Source: Flavobacterium muglaense
GTDB lineage: Bacteria > Bacteroidota > Bacteroidia > Flavobacteriales > Flavobacteriaceae
Length of the DNA stretch: 64,000 nucleotides
Direction: 5' to 3'
Assembly: GCF_014305155.1 (NCBI RefSeq)
Contig: NZ_JACRUK010000012.1
Coordinates: 27,041-91,040 of the forward strand
Under the pieces are notes generated by a model. It was not told where the DNA came from. It saw only the letters and a list, made by a program, of their open reading frames with translations, and did no database searches. Position numbers and translations under genes: made by a program. Positions 62,533 to 64,000 of the stretch are shown piece by piece. Each line of letters opens with the position of its first letter. The stretch's first letter is position 1.

Positions 62533-63786
62533 ATGGAAGAAAATAATCAATACACCACTACAAAAGTGGAAGCCAAGGATTTTACATCAGGCTGGTTAGT
62601 AGCATTGATTATTGCTGGAACGGGGCTTACTTTACCTATTTTATATTTAGGCTCCGAATTGGCTTTAGCCGTTGGTTTTAAAAATGCTTTGTGGGCATTT
62701 GCAATTTCGACTTTAGTATTAACAGTTTTGTGTTTAACCACCACTTTAATAGGCAATCGATCAAGGTTGTCTACTTATATGATTTTGCATTTTAGTTTTG
62801 GTCGAAAAGGGGCCAAAATCATGAATTTTATTTTCGGAATCACTTTATTAGGATGGTTCTCGGTATCCTTAGAATTACTAGCAACAGCCATCAAAGACAC
62901 TGCTTTTAAAACTTTCCAAATCAGTTTGATCGAATGGCCCATAATCGTTTTAATGGGGGCGTTAACAATCATAACAACGCTGTACGGAATAAAAAGCATC
63001 GAAAAACTGGCTAATTATGCCGTTCCAATCTTAACTCTTTTTTTAGGCTATGTGGTTTACAAATCAATGATTGGTACATCATTTCAAGAAATAGTTGAGT
63101 TCATGTCCCAAAAAACGGCAATGTCTTTGTTTGAAGCCACTTCAATATTAATAGGATCGTCTATACTTTTTCCGGTGTTAATGGCTGATTTCTCTAGATT
63201 TATCTATAACGATAAGCAAAGTTTAATTGCTGTACTTGGAATTACAATTGGGTTCCCTATTGCCTTGCTCTTTAGTGCCATTCCTTCGATTCAAACGGGT
63301 GAGGTTGATATTATCAAAATAATGGAGCGATTGGATTTGGTTTTACCTGCCTTCCTGCTTTTATTTGTATCGACTTGGGTTGGAAATACTTCCAATTTAT
63401 ACTCGACAACCTTAACTTTTTCAACAGTTAAAACAGGATGGACCTTTAGAAAAATGGCGATTTCGGCTGGTATTCTAGGAACTCTTGCCGCTTTAATAGG
63501 CGTTTCTACTTATTTATTTGAGTTTTTGAGTTTCCTGGGTGTTTTAGCGCCATCGATTTCAGCGATCTATATTATCAATTTCTTTTGGGTTAAGAAACAG
63601 GATTACAATCTAGACGAAATAACCGATTGGGAAGCCGAAGCTTTAATTGCATGGGTTTTAAGTTCAATTGTAACTGTTGGCACCTATTATAATTTTTTTC
63701 AGTTAACACATGCTTATTTTATTGATTCATTTCTTCTAGGTGCAATTATCTATTTGATTTTTAAATGGAAAGTAATATTTAAGTAG
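62533..63786 (+). CDS. NCS1-family permease (cytosine permease-like), second copy
   Basis: The 417-residue protein is a close paralogue of the permease at 59816: LPILYLGSELALAVGFKNAL, YMILHFSFGRKG and LLGWFSVSLELLATA align with the first copy. The two share the same NCS1 layout of twelve spans. It starts 9 bases after pepD and ends the operon. Two paralogous permeases suggest either different substrates or import/export exchange. Confidence 0.82.
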   Translation: MEENNQYTTTKVEAKDFTSGWLVALIIAGTGLTLPILYLGSELALAVGFKNALWAFAISTLVLTVLCLTTTLIGNRSRLSTYMILHFSFGRKGAKIMNFIFGITLLGWFSVSLELLATAIKDTAFKTFQISLIEWPIIVLMGALTIITTLYGIKSIEKLANYAVPILTLFLGYVVYKSMIGTSFQEIVEFMSQKTAMSLFEATSILIGSSILFPVLMADFSRFIYNDKQSLIAVLGITIGFPIALLFSAIPSIQTGEVDIIKIMERLDLVLPAFLLLFVSTWVGNTSNLYSTTLTFSTVKTGWTFRKMAISAGILGTLAALIGVSTYLFEFLSFLGVLAPSISAIYIINFFWVKKQDYNLDEITDWEAEALIAWVLSSIVTVGTYYNFFQLTHAYFIDSFLLGAIIYLIFKWKVIFK

Positions 63787-63928
63787 TTTTCGATACTCGC
63801 AAAAAACAAAAACAGGCTTTTATAGAAAAGCATTTATAAATATTGATGTTGTAGTGTTAGTATCGTTTATATTATAAATCAGTCTGATATTATTATGTCA
63901 AATAGAATGCGTTTGAAGTTCTCTAATT

Positions 63929-63945
63929 AGGGCTTGCTGAAAAAG
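63929..63945. other. Possible end of an insertion sequence
   Basis: GGGCTTGCTGAAAAAGT near the window edge resembles terminal inverted repeats of IS elements (IS4/IS1182-like). No transposase is visible before the window ends. Low confidence. Confidence 0.2.
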
Positions 63946-64000
63946 TATTCTCAATTTTCATATAACTGGATTTAATTTCACCAAATAATCACTTTCATAA

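Overview
The window is AT-rich DNA from a member of the Bacteroidota, most likely a Flavobacterium-like flavobacterium. The evidence is the Bacteroidota promoter signature (TTG, a 17-23 bp gap, TAnnTTTG), a fused hisB and hisIE in a complete his operon, an RND pump fused to its outer-membrane channel, a TonB-dependent receptor remnant, and several intergenic repeats of flavobacterial style. No rRNA, tRNA, CRISPR array or complete insertion sequence was seen.

Layout. 1-4.5 kb: the 3' end of a YeiH-type transporter, a frameshifted DUF1275 gene, a secreted zinc phospholipase C/S1-P1-type enzyme and an LtaS-like sulfatase. 4.8-13.7 kb: a metal-response locus with an OmpR-type regulator, a sensor kinase, a CzcA/CusA pump fused to a TolC-like domain, a lipoprotein adaptor, a VIT transporter and a small membrane protein. 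TTAAG half-sites spaced 11 bp apart lie upstream of both the regulator and the pump. 13.75-22.2 kb: the full histidine operon (G-D-C-x-B-H-A-F-IE), preceded by a His-rich leader peptide, an 8-bp antiterminator and a terminator, which together look like ribosome-mediated attenuation. Many of its spacers carry different dispersed repeats. 22.3-28.5 kb: an esterase with a glycogen-binding-like domain, an M17 aminopeptidase and an ATP-grasp ligase in one tight operon, then an M1 aminopeptidase and a DUF4240 protein.

28.5-36.2 kb (minus strand): a seven-gene operon with a Tat-exported GMC dehydrogenase pair, a Gfo/Idh/MocA oxidoreductase, three TIM-barrel isomerase-like proteins and an MFS permease. 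It is best read as oxidative (probably 3-keto) glycoside catabolism. 36.7-41.7 kb (minus strand): three carboxylate-amine ligase-type enzymes (two ATP-grasp, one YbdK/GCS2), a class I glutamine amidotransferase and an esterase. This looks like an uncharacterised pathway for a small amide or peptide metabolite and may be linked to the ATP-grasp/peptidase/esterase operon at 22-26 kb.

41.9-49.1 kb: housekeeping and hypothetical genes (thioesterase, ACT protein, GNAT, MscS channel, two helicases). 49.1-52.2 kb: an accessory stretch with a ~184-bp direct repeat flanking a secreted-protein gene, a coupled pair of tiny membrane proteins and decayed sequence. 52.2-58.3 kb: a hybrid-topology histidine kinase, a Bcr/CflA exporter, a SlyD-like FKBP, and a NUDIX/winged-helix regulator divergent from a mannitol dehydrogenase with a palindromic operator over the regulator's -33 box. 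58.4-63.8 kb: remnants of two deleted genes (one a TonB-dependent receptor), then an operon alternating two peptidases (M29-like, PepD) with two NCS1-type permeases, a pairing that suggests uptake and hydrolysis of an unidentified amide-bonded small molecule.
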